Below, piece by piece: positions 39,951 through 41,643 of a DNA stretch of 41,643 nucleotides. Source of the stretch: Bacteroidales bacterium (GTDB lineage: Bacteria > Bacteroidota > Bacteroidia > Bacteroidales > P3); NCBI GenBank assembly GCA_024400665.1, contig JAKSML010000012.1, positions 1-41,643 of the forward strand. The letters are read 5' to 3'. The notes below the pieces were generated by a model that did no database searches, had not been told where the DNA came from, and saw nothing but the letters and a program-made list of their open reading frames with translations. Numbering within the stretch: position 1 is the stretch's first letter; each line of letters opens with the position of its first letter. The position numbers and the translations under genes were made by a program.

Positions 39951-41270
39951 TTGAAGACCAAGCTCCCTCTGTTCATCGCTCGCCGCTATTTCTTCTCGCG
40001 TAAGCAGAAGACGGTTATCAACGTCATCTCGTGGGTGTCGCTCATTGGGGTCACTGTCTCCACGATGGCCCTCATTGTGGTGCTCAGCGTCTATAACGGC
40101 ATCGGCGACCTGACGAAGGGACTCTTCAACACTTTCGACCCTCCGCTCCTTGTGCAGCCCGCACAGGGCAAGACTTTCCGCACTTCCGATTTCGACTATA
40201 AGAGGCTCTGCTCGCTGCCCGGGGTGGCTGCGGTGTCGCAGCTTGCCGAGGAGAATGCCTGGATTACTTATAATCATAACGAGGCCATCGTCAGCCTGCG
40301 CGGTGTGGATACGCTCTATCCGCGCATCACAGGGCTGGACACGATGCTCTATGAGGGCACCTACCAGCTCAGCTACACGCCAGAGAATAGTGTGGCTGAG
40401 AACTGTGAAATAGTGAATAGTGAATTGACAAATGACCGCGCCAGCCACAATTCACAATTCACAATTCACAATTCACCAACCACGGTCTATTACCTCCTTT
40501 TTGGCGGCGACATATACTATAATCTCGGCATCCGCGAAGCTTCTAACCTCCCCGTCTCGGTGCATATCCCCAAGCGCGGCGTCGCCCTTGGTATGACTAT
40601 GGAGGAGGCTTTCAACACCGGCTACGCCATGCCTGGCGGCAATTTCACCATACAGAAGGATATCGACAACCTCTATGTCGTCAGCGACATAGCCTTTGTG
40701 CGCAGCCTCATGGACTACGCGTCCGACGAATGTACCTCGCTGGCCCTCTCTCTTGTGGAGGACGCCAATGTGGAGCGCACTAAGAGGGAAGTCCGCGAGC
40801 TCCTCGGTGACGGATTCACCGTCAAAGACCGCTTCGAGCAGAAGCCGCTGTACTATAAGGTGTTCCGCTCCGAACGTCTCGGCATCTACCTCATCCTCAC
40901 CCTCATCGTGCTCATCTCCACCCTCAACCTCATCGCCTCTCTCTCCCTCCTTGTGCTCGACAAGAAGCGTGATGCTGCCACCCTCCGCAGCCTCGGCATG
41001 ATGCCATCGGACATCCGGCGTACTTTCCGCATCGAGGGTCTCCTCATCTCCGCCTTCGGCGTGGCTGTGGGACTTATTGGAGGCTTTGTCGTGTGCCTGC
41101 TGCAGCAGCAGTTTGGCATTGTCAAGATGGGCGACAACTTCGTCGTCTCTGCCTTCCCCGTTTCCATGCGTGCCATCGACTTCCTGCTCACCTTTGTCAT
41201 TGTGATGAGCATCAGCTTGCTTTCCGTGCTGCTGGCTACGCGGCGTGCCGGCTATAACAGTGAGCAGTGA
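39951..41270 (+). CDS. FtsX-like permease, LolC/LolE type
   Basis: The 439-residue protein starts KTKLPLFIARRYFFSRKQKT and has a first helix at about 22-46, a periplasmic domain to about 315, and three C-terminal helices (315-340, 362-390, 410-430), the plan of LolC/LolE lipoprotein-release permeases. Motif SRKQKTVINVISW is close to that family. The ATPase LolD is not in the window. The start is a TTG that directly abuts a family D repeat; no ATG is near. Residues 150-178 (ENCEIVNSELTNDRASHNSQ and on) are encoded by a family C repeat, seemingly inserted in the periplasmic domain. Confidence 0.85.
   Translation: MKTKLPLFIARRYFFSRKQKTVINVISWVSLIGVTVSTMALIVVLSVYNGIGDLTKGLFNTFDPPLLVQPAQGKTFRTSDFDYKRLCSLPGVAAVSQLAEENAWITYNHNEAIVSLRGVDTLYPRITGLDTMLYEGTYQLSYTPENSVAENCEIVNSELTNDRASHNSQFTIHNSPTTVYYLLFGGDIYYNLGIREASNLPVSVHIPKRGVALGMTMEEAFNTGYAMPGGNFTIQKDIDNLYVVSDIAFVRSLMDYASDECTSLALSLVEDANVERTKREVRELLGDGFTVKDRFEQKPLYYKVFRSERLGIYLILTLIVLISTLNLIASLSLLVLDKKRDAATLRSLGMMPSDIRRTFRIEGLLISAFGVAVGLIGGFVVCLLQQQFGIVKMGDNFVVSAFPVSMRAIDFLLTFVIVMSISLLSVLLATRRAGYNSEQ
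40401..40484 (+). repeat. Family C repeat inside the permease gene
   Basis: AACTGTGAAATAGTGAATAG, then TGAATTGACAAATGACCGCG, then four CACAATT units. The same order (GTGAA runs, a GACAAT piece, GCG(T)CAGCC, then mirror-image TTCAC / TTCAAT runs) is present in gaps such as 39838-39935 and 19350-19420. The frame stays open, adding about 28 residues. Confidence 0.85.
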
Positions 41271-41643
41271 TCTGTGATTGATGAACTGTGAACTGTGGCT
41301 GGCGCATGATGGCTTCCGCTTTTTGGGGCGGCAGCATTCCTTATTTTGACCTTACTTACCCTTGATTTACCCTTGACTCATCCTTGACTTACTCTTGACT
41401 CATTCCTTTCTCACTTTTTTAGGGAACCAGGTGGGACTTGGAGTCATTTAGGGGCGGGGACCGGCGGGTGGTGTCTGGGGCTGAAAAATGTGGCAAATAA
41501 GAGGGTGCAGGTTAAGATATTTAACAAAGCGTCGTAAATAATCATAAAAAACAGGGGGTCTGGGTAAAAAAAAGGGTACTTTTGACTCTAGGGGAGTTCT
41601 ATAAATTAAAATAATGTTAATCATTTTGTTATGTCGGAAAATT
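41271..41643. repeat. Repeat-rich tail of the window with a promoter box
   Basis: Family C (GTGATCTGTGATTGATGAAC) begins at the permease stop. Next come GGGCGGCAGC, five 11-bp tandem units (CTTGACTTACT type, 41350-41404), one family E unit (ACCAGGTGGGACTTGGAGTC, about 41427-41450) and a family A-like core (GGGGCGGGGACCGG). A -7-like box TACTTTTG at 41577-41584 may drive a gene beyond the end of the window. No gene is visible. Confidence 0.75.

Noticed and set aside
1-41643. Insertion sequence, prophage or integrative element
   Set aside because: No transposase, integrase or phage gene was recognised on either strand despite the abundance of repeats.

Overview
The window looks like a chromosomal segment of an uncultured gut-type Bacteroidales (Bacteroidota). 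Promoters carry the Bacteroidota -7 element (TAnnTTTG, seen as TATCTTTG, TAACTTTG, TACTTTTG, TAATTTTG). There is a TonB-dependent receptor with a carboxypeptidase-regulatory N-domain, secreted proteins with type IX secretion (T9SS) sorting tails, two GH97 enzymes and a sialidase. Genus cannot be set from the sequence alone. No rRNA, CRISPR array, transposase or phage gene was found; the only RNA gene is tRNA-His.

Layout. 1-830: a small orphan membrane protein between two clusters of short covarying palindromes. 1171-2036: a TonB-like protein. 2201-13729 (minus strand): a T9SS type B secreted protein, a very large fused iron-sulfur flavoprotein, a TonB-dependent receptor, a zinc-ribbon membrane lipoprotein and a HAD phosphatase. 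14448-21066 (plus): galactokinase, a retaining-type GH97 glycosidase, a sialidase lipoprotein and a subtilase with a T9SS tail, together a likely host-glycan foraging locus. 21690-24559 (minus): an inverting-type (SusB-like) GH97 lipoprotein translationally coupled to a SpoU/TrmH rRNA methylase, divergent from tRNA-His. 24920-28785: a lipoprotein, thiL, a protein-isoaspartate methyltransferase, a SprT-like protein and a small lipoprotein. 28857-35836 (minus): CPBP protease, acyltransferase, NatA/NatB-type ABC exporter, three tandem paralogous membrane proteins, a 51-residue Arc-like repressor and an SPFH (band 7) protein whose promoter has two tandem 11-bp operator-like repeats. 36099-41270 (plus): M1 metallopeptidase with T9SS tail, a small beta-barrel-like protein, rbfA and a LolC/E-type permease.

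The most unusual property is the intergenic DNA. Almost every gap is filled with a few families of simple modular repeats: (A) TAATGA-type arrays with a GGGCGG-N2-GCC core, (B) long hairpins with ATAAAGGAATAAAAAGTG arms, (C) GATCACAGTTCAC-type runs, (D) AATTGATAATTGATAATTAG-type runs, (E) a 24-bp ACCAGG..GGAGCC unit, and (F) TCGATAGCG.AGCGGAG elements. These repeats do not stop at gene borders. They supply the stop codon and last residues of about eleven genes, lie at two non-ATG starts, and are present in frame inside at least three proteins (M1 peptidase, zinc-ribbon lipoprotein, FtsX-like permease), probably also in the NatB N-terminus. This pattern of repeats invading and reshaping genes is the main lead of the window.
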